64,000 nucleotides of DNA, from positions 930,001 to 994,000 of the forward strand of contig NZ_CP040272.1 in the NCBI RefSeq assembly GCF_013393905.1, written 5' to 3'. The position numbers and the translations under genes were made by a program. The notes under the pieces were generated by a model. It saw only the letters and a program-made list of their open reading frames with translations. It had not been told where the DNA came from and searched no databases. This document shows, piece by piece, positions 9,326-18,063 of this stretch (within the stretch, counting starts at the first letter, position 1; every line of letters starts with the position of its first letter). This DNA is from Nostoc sp. C052. Lineage in GTDB: Bacteria; Cyanobacteriota; Cyanobacteriia; Cyanobacteriales; Nostocaceae.

Positions 9326-9727
9326 ATGGCTGTACCTACAGAAATTCGTAAAAGAGCGATCGCTTTACTCGAACAATTACCCGGAGAATCTTTAGTAAAG
9401 GCTGTTGAATTTTTGGAAGCCCTTTCTCACGAGGCTTTACAGGTATCAGAAGCACCAAACTTTCAAGTCAGCGAAGCCGCTTTGCTTCAAATTATTCAAC
9501 ACCGTTTGTCTCCTGAAGAACAAGATAGATTGGCCTATCTGCGTCAGCAAAATGAGATTGGAGTAATTACAGACACAGAGCATCAAGAGCTACTAATATA
9601 CGTTGAGCGCGTCGAACAACAAGATACTGAACGTGCAGAAGCATTGATAAAACTGGCTCAACTTCGCAAAGTTGATTTGAAAGTGCTGATTAACGACTTC
9701 TTGCCTAAACACAGCAACTTCGCCTAA
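9326..9727 (+). CDS. Small helical partner protein of the HNH nuclease gene
   Basis: 133 residues, almost entirely predicted helix. The N-terminal ~40 residues resemble cyanobacterial antitoxin-like modules (AVPTEIRKRAIALLEQLP, then KAVEFLEAL). The C-terminal half (LSPEEQDRLAYLRQQNEIG, then ITDTEHQELLIYVERVE) is the type found directly upstream of HNH endonuclease genes in many cyanobacteria, as I recall. Its TAA stop overlaps the ATG of the HNH gene by one base, implying translational coupling. A shortened relative is present at 28230-28385, also next to an HNH remnant. Function unproven; an antitoxin or nuclease-partner role is inference. Confidence 0.7.
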   Translation: MAVPTEIRKRAIALLEQLPGESLVKAVEFLEALSHEALQVSEAPNFQVSEAALLQIIQHRLSPEEQDRLAYLRQQNEIGVITDTEHQELLIYVERVEQQDTERAEALIKLAQLRKVDLKVLINDFLPKHSNFA

Positions 9728-10167
9728 TGTCAGAGCGAACCCCAGAACCAATGAGGCGTATTGTTGCTGCTCGTGCCCGTGGTTACTGCGAGTATTGTCG
9801 TTGTTGGGAGCAATTTGCCACTGAGAGTTTTACCGTTGAGCATATAAAACCCCGACAGGCAGATGGGGAAACAGTTTTAGAAAATCTTGCTTGGAGTTGC
9901 TTTGGCTGCAATAGTCATAAACATACCAAAACCCAGGCAAGCGATCCAGAAACGGGAGAAAAAATTGCACTATATAATCCTCGGTAGCAAATTTGGAGCG
10001 AACATTTTAGTTGGAGTGATGATTTTACCCAGGTGATTGGTAAAACAGCTTGTGGTCGAGCAACAATTGAAGCTTTGCGTTTGAACCGCTTTGGTGTTGT
10101 CAATTTACGCCGTTTGTTGAGGAGCGCAAATCTGCATCCACCAGAGAATGTGGAAGGTAATGAGTAA
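9727..10167 (+). pseudogene. HNH endonuclease gene interrupted by an in-frame TAG
   Basis: The first 86 codons give a zinc-finger HNH fold: YCEYCRCWEQFATESFTVEH (CxxC and the catalytic EH), then NLAWSCFGCNSHKH (CxxCN..H). An amber codon at 9985-9987 follows LYNPR, but the same frame continues for 59 further codons to TAA 10165-10167 with QIWSEHFSWSDDFTQVIG, GRATIEALRLNRFGVVNLRR and a normal-looking end. Family members carry a glutamine where the TAG stands, so a single CAG-to-TAG change explains the break. The remaining N-terminal part still contains the full HNH motif and may fold. Overlaps the stop of the upstream partner gene. Confidence 0.85.
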
Positions 10168-10463
10168 GGTTTATCTTTCACGTTAAATTAGCGATACCTA
10201 CGGTGAGCTACGCTAACGCACTACATATTTCAATCAAATATTAGATAGAGCGATCGCATTTTTCGGGTGATTGTGGTTATGTAATCGCTCTTTATGTCTG
10301 TTGGGAAAGTGCGATCGCCCAGCTTCGCAAAGCGATCGCTTCGTGAAGCTTGATAATTGAAACACCACTACCATCTACCAAATCAATTTATGACCCTCCA
10401 ATTTGGTGTCAACAAGACAGTGGAGGGTACAAGCCCTCACCGATTGTAACTACGAATTACGAA
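10168..10463. other. Intergenic region rich in GCGATCGC
   Basis: Contains several HIP1-type GCGATCGC/GAGCGATCGC octamers and a short inverted pair around AGCTTCGCAAAGCGATCGCTT (about 10320-10350). No gene or terminator is convincing. Confidence 0.5.
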
Positions 10464-11756
10464 TTACTTTAACTCGTCTAACCTCCGTTGCCATTCAGCA
10501 TCAGTTTTTGCAGAACGCTCAACTTCTTGGTCTAGTAAATCAGTTTCGCTAGAATACACTAGATCTTCGTTGCCAATGACTTTTTCTGTGGCAAATTGTT
10601 GAGCATAGTTGATTTTTTGTTGCAAAGGTGCATCAGGACTTGTCAATAAGCTGGCTCTGGAAAGGCGATCGCGGTTGCGATCGCCTATTTTGCGATTACG
10701 CCACCCAATCCAGAAATAACGCAATAACGGTATGCCTAAAAAACCTGCTCCGTAAGCCAATAGCAGCCAATAAATTCCTTGCACAAAAGCTACCAGTCCA
10801 CCTAATTGGACGGCAATAGTTCCATCTCTCAACAAACTTCCCAGTACTAAAGCACCAACAAAATTTAGTACTCCTAACCCAGCACTCAGCATAATTTGCC
10901 CAGAACTTGCGGCACTAAAACGCCAGGGAAATTCCTCTAAGTGATCTGATATTGCATAACGGCGCTTTTTAACTGCACTCACCTGCAACTCTGGAAAGTA
11001 ATAAACAATTTGCCCTTCTGGACTTACGCCTGGTTGCCCATTAAATCGTGTTAGAACGGGCAGCATATAATCTTCGTACTCTCTTGTGTATCCTTCGCCA
11101 ATATCATCTAAATATGGGGCAATGTGTTCTGCTACCACTGCGCCACGATTAATCCGAATCACCGTAGCAATTTCTTGCCAGCGACGTTCTTCTAAGTTGG
11201 CATTAGGATTACCATCGCCAAACAAAAACGAAAATACAGCTTCAAAGAAATTTAGATTGCTTTCTTCTCGGCTTTCACGTCGCCGTTCTTGGTAGTGGGT
11301 GTCATAATTTGGGCTAAGATACCAAAATAAATTTGGAAAATAGAAAAATCCCCCACCACCAGAATTACTGCCCCGATTGTCGCCGTTCCGGTCTGAATTA
11401 GCAGCAGTAATGATAATGAAGATGGTGATAGTTATCAGGGCGATGGAAACAGTTAAGAAAATTCCAAAAGAAATGCGAATCAGGTAAAACAGAACACTCC
11501 AGACCTTTTTCCACCATTCTTGCAATCGTAGTCGGAGGTATTTATTACGTAAAATCGCTCGAAAATTTCGTGGAAAAAGGTAAACTATATCGCCTGAATC
11601 TGCTACCTGTAAATGTCCGCCAGCATCAGATGCCAGGGCTAACAAGCTTTGATTAGCTTCAGCGACATTCAATCCTGCCTGAGTTGCCACATCACCAACG
11701 GTGACACGGTAGCCCAGTTGTTCCACAGCCTGCATGATGCTGGGACTGGGAGCCAT
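10464..11756 (-). CDS. Conserved cyanobacterial membrane protein with N-terminal winged-helix-like region
   Basis: 430 residues. Residues 1-70 (SIMQAVEQLGYRVTVGDVA, then LNVAEANQSLLALASDAGGH) look like a winged helix. A strong membrane helix follows at about 88-117 (FGIFLTVSIALITITIFIII), then a Gly/Ser-rich linker, a soluble central region repeating the winged-helix pattern (WQEIATVIRINRGAVVAEH, then YYFPELQVS), and two further membrane segments at about 285-345. The C-terminal ~70 residues are charged. Not recognised as a named family; it is of the cyanobacteria-only type. It stands alone, with a normal ATG at 11756 preceded by GGAGGGGAG. Confidence 0.75.
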   Translation of the reverse strand: MAPSPSIMQAVEQLGYRVTVGDVATQAGLNVAEANQSLLALASDAGGHLQVADSGDIVYLFPRNFRAILRNKYLRLRLQEWWKKVWSVLFYLIRISFGIFLTVSIALITITIFIIITAANSDRNGDNRGSNSGGGGFFYFPNLFWYLSPNYDTHYQERRRESREESNLNFFEAVFSFLFGDGNPNANLEERRWQEIATVIRINRGAVVAEHIAPYLDDIGEGYTREYEDYMLPVLTRFNGQPGVSPEGQIVYYFPELQVSAVKKRRYAISDHLEEFPWRFSAASSGQIMLSAGLGVLNFVGALVLGSLLRDGTIAVQLGGLVAFVQGIYWLLLAYGAGFLGIPLLRYFWIGWRNRKIGDRNRDRLSRASLLTSPDAPLQQKINYAQQFATEKVIGNEDLVYSSETDLLDQEVERSAKTDAEWQRRLDELK

Positions 11757-11968
11757 TGCTCTCCCCTCCTATTGAAAATTATTCCCTTCTCTTAAGTATA
11801 AAGTTTTATTTTGAGGGACTTGGTAAAGGTAAAAATAAAGAAGGAAATCATATTTTCATGTATTTGGCAAACCGATACTAAAATCGATGAGCCAGCAAAT
11901 AACCTGAGACACAACATGTTATAATTGTTTGCCTCAGCTTGGTTAATCAGCAAACTTTTTGCTCAAAT

Positions 11969-12448
11969 ATGGTTCAATATACTCTCGCGCAAAGCCCAGA
12001 AATTATCCTTACTGTTTCTGGTAAAGATTCAGCCAAAGCCCGTGATAAAGCAATGGATCAACTGATGGAACTGATGGATGCAGGTAAGCTACCCACAGAA
12101 CTGGAAGAAGGATTTGGCCCTCAACAATTAATTGAGGTTAAGGAGTCAACTATTGATACTGCTAGTGGTGAAGATACTATTACACAAGCTGTCCAGGTTT
12201 TGAGTAACCTAGCCACGCTCAAGTTGAAAGTTCAAGAGTCACGAGCTGAAGCGCTGGAAATTCGCAAAGCTGTTGATATTCTGTTCAGCGATGAGTTAGT
12301 GACTGAAGAGGAAATTACTCGACTCAAGGAAGGTTTTAAAGTTCTCAAAAATTTTGCTCAAGCTAATGTGCGTTATCAGGAAGCGCGATCTAAAGCAGAA
12401 TTAGCTCGGCAGACTCTAGATCAAGCTCTCAAATCTCCTGACAAATAA
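11969..12448 (+). CDS. Conserved cyanobacterial helical protein of unknown function
   Basis: 159 residues from ATG 11969; an in-frame TTG at 11939 would add ten residues but lacks a ribosome site. Starts MVQYTLAQSPEIILTVSGKD. The N-terminal ~70 residues are mixed (DSAKARDKAMDQLMELMDAG, then LPTELEEGFGPQQLIEV); the rest is a long coiled-coil-like helix (SNLATLKLKVQESRAEALEI through SKAELARQTLDQAL). No membrane segment or catalytic motif. Convergent with the downstream tRNA-Gln gene. Function not recognised. Confidence 0.75.
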   Translation: MVQYTLAQSPEIILTVSGKDSAKARDKAMDQLMELMDAGKLPTELEEGFGPQQLIEVKESTIDTASGEDTITQAVQVLSNLATLKLKVQESRAEALEIRKAVDILFSDELVTEEEITRLKEGFKVLKNFAQANVRYQEARSKAELARQTLDQALKSPDK

Positions 12449-12538
12449 CTTTTACAGAACTAGATGCTTTGAGACTCATCTTAAAAATTTGATTAAATAC
12501 TCTAAAAGACAGACTGTGAAGCCTGCCTTTTAGAATTA

Positions 12539-12610
12539 CTGGGGCGCTAGGATTCGAACCTAGGGATGGCGGGACCAAAACCCGCTGCCTTACCACTTGG
12601 CTACGCCCCA
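12539..12610 (-). tRNA. tRNA-Gln (TTG anticodon)
   Basis: The reverse complement folds into a full cloverleaf: acceptor TGGGGCG/CGCCCCA, D arm, anticodon stem GCGGG/CCCGC with loop TTTTGGT (anticodon TTG), and T arm CTAGG-TTCGAAT-CCTAG. No CCA is encoded. Confidence 0.97.
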
Positions 12611-12947
12611 ACAACATTACTCTAGTTAATATAGCAGTAACTCCTGGGTTAATGTCAAGTACTTTAATAATTGATTTCAGATAATGAGGATATTGACTGG
12701 TCAGAATGCTTACACATCAGGCTGTTTCATCACTTTGGTTGAACGATTGAATTTTTATTGGCTCACCTGCTACGCCGCTTGATTGGATGAGAGGCTGTCT
12801 CTAAATAAATGTCGAGAGAGCAAAATCAGGCGATCTGAAGATGATTCCAAATATTGTGAAATTGTAGTAACATAGCACGGGCATTGATTATCTTCAGCTA
12901 CATCTGATTGTTAGCGCCGTTAAATTTACTATTGATGAGAATATACC
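12611..12947. other. Intergenic region without recognised features
   Basis: I see no gene, strong hairpin or known repeat between tRNA-Gln and the phosphatase gene. Promoters for both directions presumably lie here. Confidence 0.4.
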
Positions 12948-13586
12948 GTGAGCCTAACTCTTTATTTCCTCCGTCACGGACAGACCGAATGCAGTCGCAA
13001 TAATTCCTTTTGCGGTTCCATAGACTCAGAACTTACCCCAGAAGGCTTGGAGATGGCAAAGGCTTTTGCATCTGCATATAGTTCTATGGATTGGACAGCA
13101 ATATTTTGTAGCCCAATGCGGCGAACTGTATTGACAGCAAAACCCTTATCTGATGCAATCGGGATAGAGCCACAATTTAGGGATGGTTTGAAGGAAATCA
13201 ACTATGGCAAGTGGGAAGGAAAAACCCCTGAAGTAATTAGCCGTGAATATCATGATGATTATATTCGCTGGTCAGCAGATCCGGCTTGGAATGGGCCAAC
13301 TGGTGGAGAAATGGGTGTGACAATTGCTTCTCGCGCCATACAGGTAATTGAAGAAATCAAACTTCTTTACAGCAGTGGCAATGTGTTGGTGGTTTCTCAC
13401 AAGGCAACTATCAGAATTATTTTGTCTAGTTTACTAGGGATTGATGTGGGACGCTTCCGTTTTCGTTTGGGATGCCCTGTTGCTTCGGTCAGTATTGTAG
13501 AATTTACCTCACATGGGCCACTGTTAAAGGTTTTGGCAAACCGTAGTCATTTGGATGAGCGTTTGCAAAATTTACCGGGGACATGA
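12948..13586 (+). CDS. Histidine phosphatase (phosphoglycerate mutase-like) family protein
   Basis: 212 residues. The catalytic motif LRHGQTE is at residues 8-14 (His10 is the phosphorylated residue); CSPMRRTVLTA follows at about 57-67, then LKEINYGKWEGKTP with the general acid, and the second catalytic histidine in LVVSHKATIR (about 150). The KEINYGKWEG signature is shared by CobC-like alpha-ribazole phosphatases and other broad-specificity members, so a cobalamin role is possible but no cob gene is adjacent. GTG start at 12948. Cytoplasmic; substrate unknown. Confidence 0.88.
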   Translation: MSLTLYFLRHGQTECSRNNSFCGSIDSELTPEGLEMAKAFASAYSSMDWTAIFCSPMRRTVLTAKPLSDAIGIEPQFRDGLKEINYGKWEGKTPEVISREYHDDYIRWSADPAWNGPTGGEMGVTIASRAIQVIEEIKLLYSSGNVLVVSHKATIRIILSSLLGIDVGRFRFRLGCPVASVSIVEFTSHGPLLKVLANRSHLDERLQNLPGT

Positions 13587-13706
13587 GGGGAGGAAAGAGT
13601 TAGGAGTTATTATTTTTCCTTACTCACCCTCACTCGCTGGCTCAGTATATTTGCATAAAATATTTATTCTAGTTTTCAGAACAACTACAGGATTGCAGGG
13701 TTGTTT

Positions 13707-14918
13707 TTATTTTGATAGATTTACAACTGATTCAATTCCCCCGATAGAAGATGATAAGTTATCTGGGTCTTCTTTTTTCTCTATTTCTGTAGCTTCTTCT
13801 GTACTTACACCCTTCCAAGGGAAGTTGAAATATCGCTGAATATTTTTGAGTTCATCAATGGATTCTAAGAAGAAATCTTTAATAGCAGATAGCTGATTTT
13901 CATGAGATAAAAACTCTCGTAGGCTTTTCCGATAAAATATAGCTGACCATGCTGGCAAAATGGTTAAATTCTCAGGAGTCCATATATTGGGTTTATCGTT
14001 AATTACTTTGTGCATAGATTCAATAATTTTTGGGCGTTCTACAAAACCAGGAGAAACCTCTAGACATATACCTAAATATGGATATTCCGTGAAATTGTCT
14101 GGATTTAAATTAAAATATCCAAGACCACACCAGAAATTATTGCCTGAAAACTTAGTATAGATAATATATCTACTAGACCATTTCCATTGAGTCATACTTG
14201 CTGCACCGTTGCTAACACCTCCAAAAGCTAGCTTAAATTTATCTTGCACTTCATTATTGAGGGTTGATTCCATGAGATTGAGAGTTTTGTTGTAATTCAC
14301 CATTGTCAATAAGTCAACTGATGAAAATTGATTAATGTGAGACATTCCATTTTTCCTCATGAAAATTAATATTTCTTGGGCTAAGATATCAGATGCGCGT
14401 TCTTTCAAAAAGCTATAAAACTGATACCACCTCAGTTGGAAGAAATTTATCTTGGGTGATAACTCAAGGCAATATTCTTTAATTGCTGGTTTTGGATCAC
14501 AATCATATTGTTTTATTTCTTCTTTTGGGTCATAATCACGGGTGATGTAAATTAAAATTCGATGTCTGACATTTGATAAATTACTCAAAATCTCAGCATA
14601 TTTTTTTAACGCATTATTTCCATCCTTTGCGCCAATTTTTGATTCAATAAATATTACATCTGTGCTTAAACCATTTGATAATTCAACCACAATATCAAAT
14701 CTACTATCCTCTGTATGGCTTTCAATTCCTTTATGTTCTTGTTGAGTTGAAATCTTAATGCTGGAGTAATTATCATCACTAATAATTGAGTGATGTTTTA
14801 GCCAATCAAGTAAAATATCATTATTGAGGGATAAAAAATAAGCAACAATTTCGGTAAAAAAATCTTCACGCGGTTTGTTTCCTGAATGTAGATTGAGTAA
14901 ATTGCTAAACAAAGACAT
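13707..14918 (-). CDS. PD-(D/E)XK nuclease superfamily protein
   Basis: 403 residues. The N-terminal third holds a nuclease-like core: NKPREDFFTEIVAYFL (family N-terminal signature), then SRFDIVVEL and VIFIESKIGAKDGNNALKKY, matching the D...E-x-K active-site pattern of PD-(D/E)XK enzymes; HRILIYITRDYDP completes the fold. The C-terminal two thirds (WSSRYIIYTKFSGNNFWCGL onward) resemble a recognition or binding module. Base composition is more AT-rich than neighbouring genes, which fits horizontal transfer. Such proteins often occur as restriction or phage-defence nucleases, but no methylase is adjacent; the defence role is inference. Confidence 0.75.
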   Translation of the reverse strand: MSLFSNLLNLHSGNKPREDFFTEIVAYFLSLNNDILLDWLKHHSIISDDNYSSIKISTQQEHKGIESHTEDSRFDIVVELSNGLSTDVIFIESKIGAKDGNNALKKYAEILSNLSNVRHRILIYITRDYDPKEEIKQYDCDPKPAIKEYCLELSPKINFFQLRWYQFYSFLKERASDILAQEILIFMRKNGMSHINQFSSVDLLTMVNYNKTLNLMESTLNNEVQDKFKLAFGGVSNGAASMTQWKWSSRYIIYTKFSGNNFWCGLGYFNLNPDNFTEYPYLGICLEVSPGFVERPKIIESMHKVINDKPNIWTPENLTILPAWSAIFYRKSLREFLSHENQLSAIKDFFLESIDELKNIQRYFNFPWKGVSTEEATEIEKKEDPDNLSSSIGGIESVVNLSK

Positions 14919-14986
14919 TAATTTTGAGCTATTTCAAATATTTATTTGCAGAAAATTTATACACAATAACTAGGGGAAATATACCC

Positions 14987-15095
14987 GGCGATTAGAAATC
15001 GCAGCTACACAAACAAAGTCTGCCTATGCGGACTCTAGTGAATTTGAAACCCACGGAGGTGGGTTTTGTCTGTATAGCCATGAATTCCATTCGCC
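14987..15095. repeat. Dispersed palindromic repeat, Nostoc type (copy 1)
   Basis: Carries GGCGATTAGAAATCGCAGC...ACAAACAAAG at one end and CTGTATAGCC...CATTCGCC at the other, with inner hairpins TCTGCCTATGCGGA and CCCACGGAGGTGGG. Copies with the same inner GGAGGTGG/GGAGGCGG blocks lie at 59381-59485 and 63567-63680. The remaining 14919-15243 gap has no gene. Confidence 0.75.
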
Positions 15096-15243
15096 AGGAA
15101 CCTAGCGTTGCAGTAGTTATAACTTAGCGATCGCAGTTTGACAAGAGTGCTACACAGATGATACTTACAACAAATAGAGGTAAAATGTTTACCTCTACAA
15201 AGTTATGTATTATTTTAAGAATAGCTAGATAAGCTTGGTATTC

Positions 15244-15783
15244 TTAGGTTAAATGACCTTCTAGCAAAGATGCGATCGCTTCAGGATGAATATTCTTGTA
15301 TTTCTTTTTACCAAGGTGTAAAACACAGTTGGGAGCGCTGCCACAGCATTTTTGGCAACTGGTATGTTCAATAGTAACTTTGTCTAACAAACCGCGATCG
15401 CACAAAGTTTTTTCTAATTCTGATAATAACCCTTTACCACCACGTTTCAGGCAACCGCCCTTTTGACATACCATAATCCTCGCTTTGCTTTGAGGTGGTA
15501 AATCTTGCTTTGGACACGCATCAATTGGTGTCACCTTATAGGCTTTAATTTTAATTTTACTTGTGCGTGAGTCTATCTTACTATGACCACAAATGCGAAG
15601 TTGCTGACCAGGAACTAAGGATGAACTTAGTAAACGGCGTAACTCTTTAGGCAGTTTAATGTCTACATTTCCAGATGGAACTGCCAATTGCAAGTATTTA
15701 TATTTTCCTGGTTCACCATCAATAAAACCTAGTAACTGTCCCTCAAGGTTCAATTCTGATAACGTCAAATACTTATTACCCAT
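15244..15783 (-). CDS. (2Fe-2S) ferredoxin domain protein
   Basis: 179 residues. The N-terminal ~95 residues form an OB-like beta domain (SELNLEGQLLGFIDGEPGKY and QLRICGHSKIDSRT). The C-terminal half is a thioredoxin-like 2Fe-2S domain: RIMVCQKGGCLKRGG, then HTSCQKCCGSAPNCVLHLG, a cysteine spacing like that of ferredoxins related to NuoE. It is probably an electron carrier or regulatory Fe-S protein; in cyanobacteria this architecture is widespread and unassigned. It lies just downstream of the nifVZT group on the same strand but is separated from nifT by a repeat block, so co-transcription is uncertain. Confidence 0.8.
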   Translation of the reverse strand: MGNKYLTLSELNLEGQLLGFIDGEPGKYKYLQLAVPSGNVDIKLPKELRRLLSSSLVPGQQLRICGHSKIDSRTSKIKIKAYKVTPIDACPKQDLPPQSKARIMVCQKGGCLKRGGKGLLSELEKTLCDRGLLDKVTIEHTSCQKCCGSAPNCVLHLGKKKYKNIHPEAIASLLEGHLT

Positions 15784-15800
15784 GATTGATAAAAAGTTAG

Positions 15801-15902
15801 GAGTGGGGGATGAAGAGTTAGGAGTGAGGAGTTAGGAGTGAGGAGTTAAAAATGAACAACTAAGAGTTAATAATTCATAACTCATAACTCTTAACTCCTA
15901 AC
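15801..15902. repeat. Inverted STRR block between nifT and the ferredoxin-like gene
   Basis: GAGTTAGGAGTGAG units on one arm and CATAACTCTTAACTCCTAAC on the other, able to form one long hairpin. May act as a terminator or processing site after nifT. Confidence 0.7.
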
Positions 15903-15907
15903 TATTT

Positions 15908-16111
15908 TTAAGCGAGGCGTTTAGCTTCTACTGTTTGAGGTAAATTTGCTGTGTCTGGCAAATCACGAAATTCTAATTCCCAACCATTTGCTAGGGTGAG
16001 AATCTTGCCATCATTTCCATCGGTTTGTTTGACGACTTCTTCTTCCAGGTCTTTTTTAGCAACGTAAACTACTAAAGTGCCGGCATCATTCATCCGTAGC
16101 ATTACTTTCAT
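15908..16111 (-). CDS. nifT: Nitrogen fixation protein NifT
   Basis: 67 residues, the usual NifT/FixU size. It begins MKVMLRMNDAGTLVVYVAKK, the conserved FixU start, and contains LEEEVV and ILTLANGWELEFRDLP. The start is placed at 16111, where AGGA lies 7 bases upstream; an ATG four codons earlier has no ribosome site. The gene overlaps the 3' end of nifZ by 26 bases, implying coupled translation within the nifV-nifZ-nifT unit. NifT is a small accessory protein of the nif system whose exact role is not established. Confidence 0.93.
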   Translation of the reverse strand: MKVMLRMNDAGTLVVYVAKKDLEEEVVKQTDGNDGKILTLANGWELEFRDLPDTANLPQTVEAKRLA

Positions 16112-16373
16112 GAGATTCCTCAACCGATTCTAGTTCTTTTTTCTTGCAGCCGACGACAAACCCTGTTTCTAAGAAATGCACAGCATATATATAGGAAGTC
16201 TGCAAATATGTGCCTATACTCGCTATGTAACCGATATCTCCCTTGTTAACTAAAACTTGGCCGACTTCCTTACCGGGAAAGGTACCATCGTTTTTTAGCA
16301 GTTTACGAACTCTGACTTTTTCACCAATTTCAAAAGCGGGTGGCAAGTTTAGTTCTAATTCATCGCGTTGCAT
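16086..16373 (-). CDS. nifZ: Nitrogen fixation protein NifZ
   Basis: 95 residues. The NifZ core is visible as FEIGEKVRVRKLLKNDGTFP, GKEVGQVLVNKGDIGYIAS and YIYAVHFLETGFVVGCKKKE. NifZ assists formation of the second P-cluster pair in the MoFe protein in other diazotrophs. It overlaps the end of nifV by 14 bases and the start of nifT by 26, so the three genes are translationally coupled. The cytoplasmic protein has a short acidic tail (EEHESNATDE-like end). Confidence 0.95.
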   Translation of the reverse strand: MQRDELELNLPPAFEIGEKVRVRKLLKNDGTFPGKEVGQVLVNKGDIGYIASIGTYLQTSYIYAVHFLETGFVVGCKKKELESVEESHESNATDE

Positions 16374-17493
16374 GAGAGTACCTCTGTTCTCTGACCAAAT
16401 TCAACAGTTCTTCTGTCGTCAAACTGCGTTTTTTCTGTACCGATTGATGGCGTACTGCGTCTAAAACAGATTGGGTTTCTTGGGAATTCAAGAAAATTCC
16501 ATGCTGTTCTAGCAAGTTAGCAACCAAATGCCGTCCAGAATGTTTACCTACTACTAAACGCCGTTCCCAACCCACCTCTTCGGGTGCAAATGGTTCGTAG
16601 GTGATGGGATTTTGTAATACCCCGTGAGCATGGATGCCAGATTCGTGAGCAAAAGTATTTTCGCCAACGATCGCTTTCCAAGGTGGTACATCGGCTCCTG
16701 ATGCGGCTGCAACTAGTTGAGACAGTTCCAGCAAACTGGGTGTGTCAATGCCCAAATCAACGCCGTAGATGCGTTTAATTGCCATGACAACTTCTTCTAA
16801 TGCTGCATTTCCTGCCCGTTCACCCAATCCATTGACTGTGGTATTCACTGATGAGGCTCCGGCTTTGATACCCGCAAGAGCATTGGCAGTTGCTAGACCG
16901 AAATCATTATGCGTGTGGATTTCTAGAGGAATCGTCAACGCGGAAACCAGCCGTTGGACTTTGGTGTAGGTGCTGAAGGGGTCGAGAACTCCTACAGTAT
17001 CGCAGAAACGGAAGCGGGATGCACCCCATTCTTGGGCATAAAGTGCTACATCTAAGAGGAAGTTTTCATCAGCCCTAGAAGAATCTTCTCCACCGACTGC
17101 TACCCAAAGACCTTGATCGAGGGCGAAGCTGATTGAGTCTTTGAGTTTTTGCAAACTTACTCGCCACTGACCATGAAATTTAGTGGCAATTTGGATACCA
17201 GAGACGGGAATGGCAATATGCACCCGATTCAAACCACAAGCGATGGAAGCCTTGATATCTGAGATGACAGCACGGTTCCAGCCCAAGAGTTTTGCTTGTA
17301 AACCCAAGTCAGAAATTGCGACGATCGCACGGGTTTCTTCGTCACCCATTGCTGGTATACCGACTTCTAATTCTGGAATACCAATGGCATCGAGAAATTT
17401 AGCGATCGCTACTTTTTCTTCTAGGGTAAAGGCAACACCTGCTGCTTGTTCACCATCACGTAGTGTAGTGTCATTAATTATGATTTGATTCAT
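16360..17493 (-). CDS. nifV: Homocitrate synthase NifV
   Basis: 377 residues, full length. NifV condenses acetyl-CoA with 2-oxoglutarate to homocitrate, the organic ligand of FeMo-cofactor. Signatures: NDTTLRDGEQAAGVAF at the N-terminus (alpha-isopropylmalate/homocitrate synthase motif 1), EIHTHNDFGLATANALAG (metal-binding HxH) and HESGIHAHGVLQNP. ATG at 17493 is preceded by GAGAGGGATATTTGCA. First gene of the coupled nifV-nifZ-nifT unit. The ~370 bases upstream contain a possible small ORF. No mutation is visible in the active-site motifs. Confidence 0.97.
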   Translation of the reverse strand: MNQIIINDTTLRDGEQAAGVAFTLEEKVAIAKFLDAIGIPELEVGIPAMGDEETRAIVAISDLGLQAKLLGWNRAVISDIKASIACGLNRVHIAIPVSGIQIATKFHGQWRVSLQKLKDSISFALDQGLWVAVGGEDSSRADENFLLDVALYAQEWGASRFRFCDTVGVLDPFSTYTKVQRLVSALTIPLEIHTHNDFGLATANALAGIKAGASSVNTTVNGLGERAGNAALEEVVMAIKRIYGVDLGIDTPSLLELSQLVAAASGADVPPWKAIVGENTFAHESGIHAHGVLQNPITYEPFAPEEVGWERRLVVGKHSGRHLVANLLEQHGIFLNSQETQSVLDAVRHQSVQKKRSLTTEELLNLVREQRYSHATR

Positions 17494-17666
17494 TGCAAAT
17501 ATCCCTCTCTTGGAAGTATTCTTAATATCCTTTCTCTCTACAATCCCTAGTGATGGTAAATGCTAAAAATATCACAATTCATAATGTAGGATACATGATC
17601 CTTAATTATTGACCTATTAGCAGCATCACATCTGTATGACAGGGAACTAAATCAATGTATAATTTA

Positions 17667-17783
17667 CTAATCGTTTTTACCGATGTCAGTTGAAATATCT
17701 TCGAGTAGCAATGAGCTAATATAACTATTAGCAAATCCCGAACAAAGTAATACACAAAATCCAGCAATTAAGGATGTAATCAT
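17667..17783 (-). CDS. Possible 38-residue membrane peptide upstream of nifV
   Basis: ATG at 17783 is preceded at 7-base spacing by GAGGT (17791-17795). The peptide starts MITSLIAGFCVLLCSGFANS, a single hydrophobic segment, and ends DISTDIGKND before TAG. The good ribosome site and membrane-like composition favour a real small protein, but I recognise no family. It lies between the DUF2949 gene and nifV on the same strand. Confidence 0.4.
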   Translation of the reverse strand: MITSLIAGFCVLLCSGFANSYISSLLLEDISTDIGKND

Positions 17784-17865
17784 CTTCGTAACCTCATCTT
17801 TTCTAGTGCATTTGGGTGTAATTTAAGCAGGTAATGATACTCAAAGCTTAAAGGGTACAAACTAG

Positions 17866-18063
17866 CTAACTGTGGTCTGCTAGCCAATCAAATATCTTTC
17901 CTAGCTGCTCCAAGTCAACTAAACCATACTGCCAGAGGAGCATCGGTAGTGGGCCATTTTCTAATTCACGGTGTCGCAGAGCTACAGCAATATCAGCATT
18001 TGAAAGTTCAAGTTCATTGTGCAAAAAATTGAGGAGTTTTATATCTCTGTTCCGAGTCGCCAT
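17866..18063 (-). CDS. DUF2949-type small protein of the nif accessory cluster
   Basis: 65 residues: TRNRDIKLLNFLHNELELSN, then IAVALRHRELENGPLPMLLW and QYGLVDLEQLGKIFDWLADH, a compact helical protein matching the DUF2949 family as I know it. It is encoded between nifP and nifV. From memory, the nifP-nifV interval of Anabaena PCC 7120 also contains two such small genes, so its place in the nif regulon is plausible. The molecular function is unknown. It could act as a small adaptor, but this is speculation. Confidence 0.75.
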   Translation of the reverse strand: MATRNRDIKLLNFLHNELELSNADIAVALRHRELENGPLPMLLWQYGLVDLEQLGKIFDWLADHS

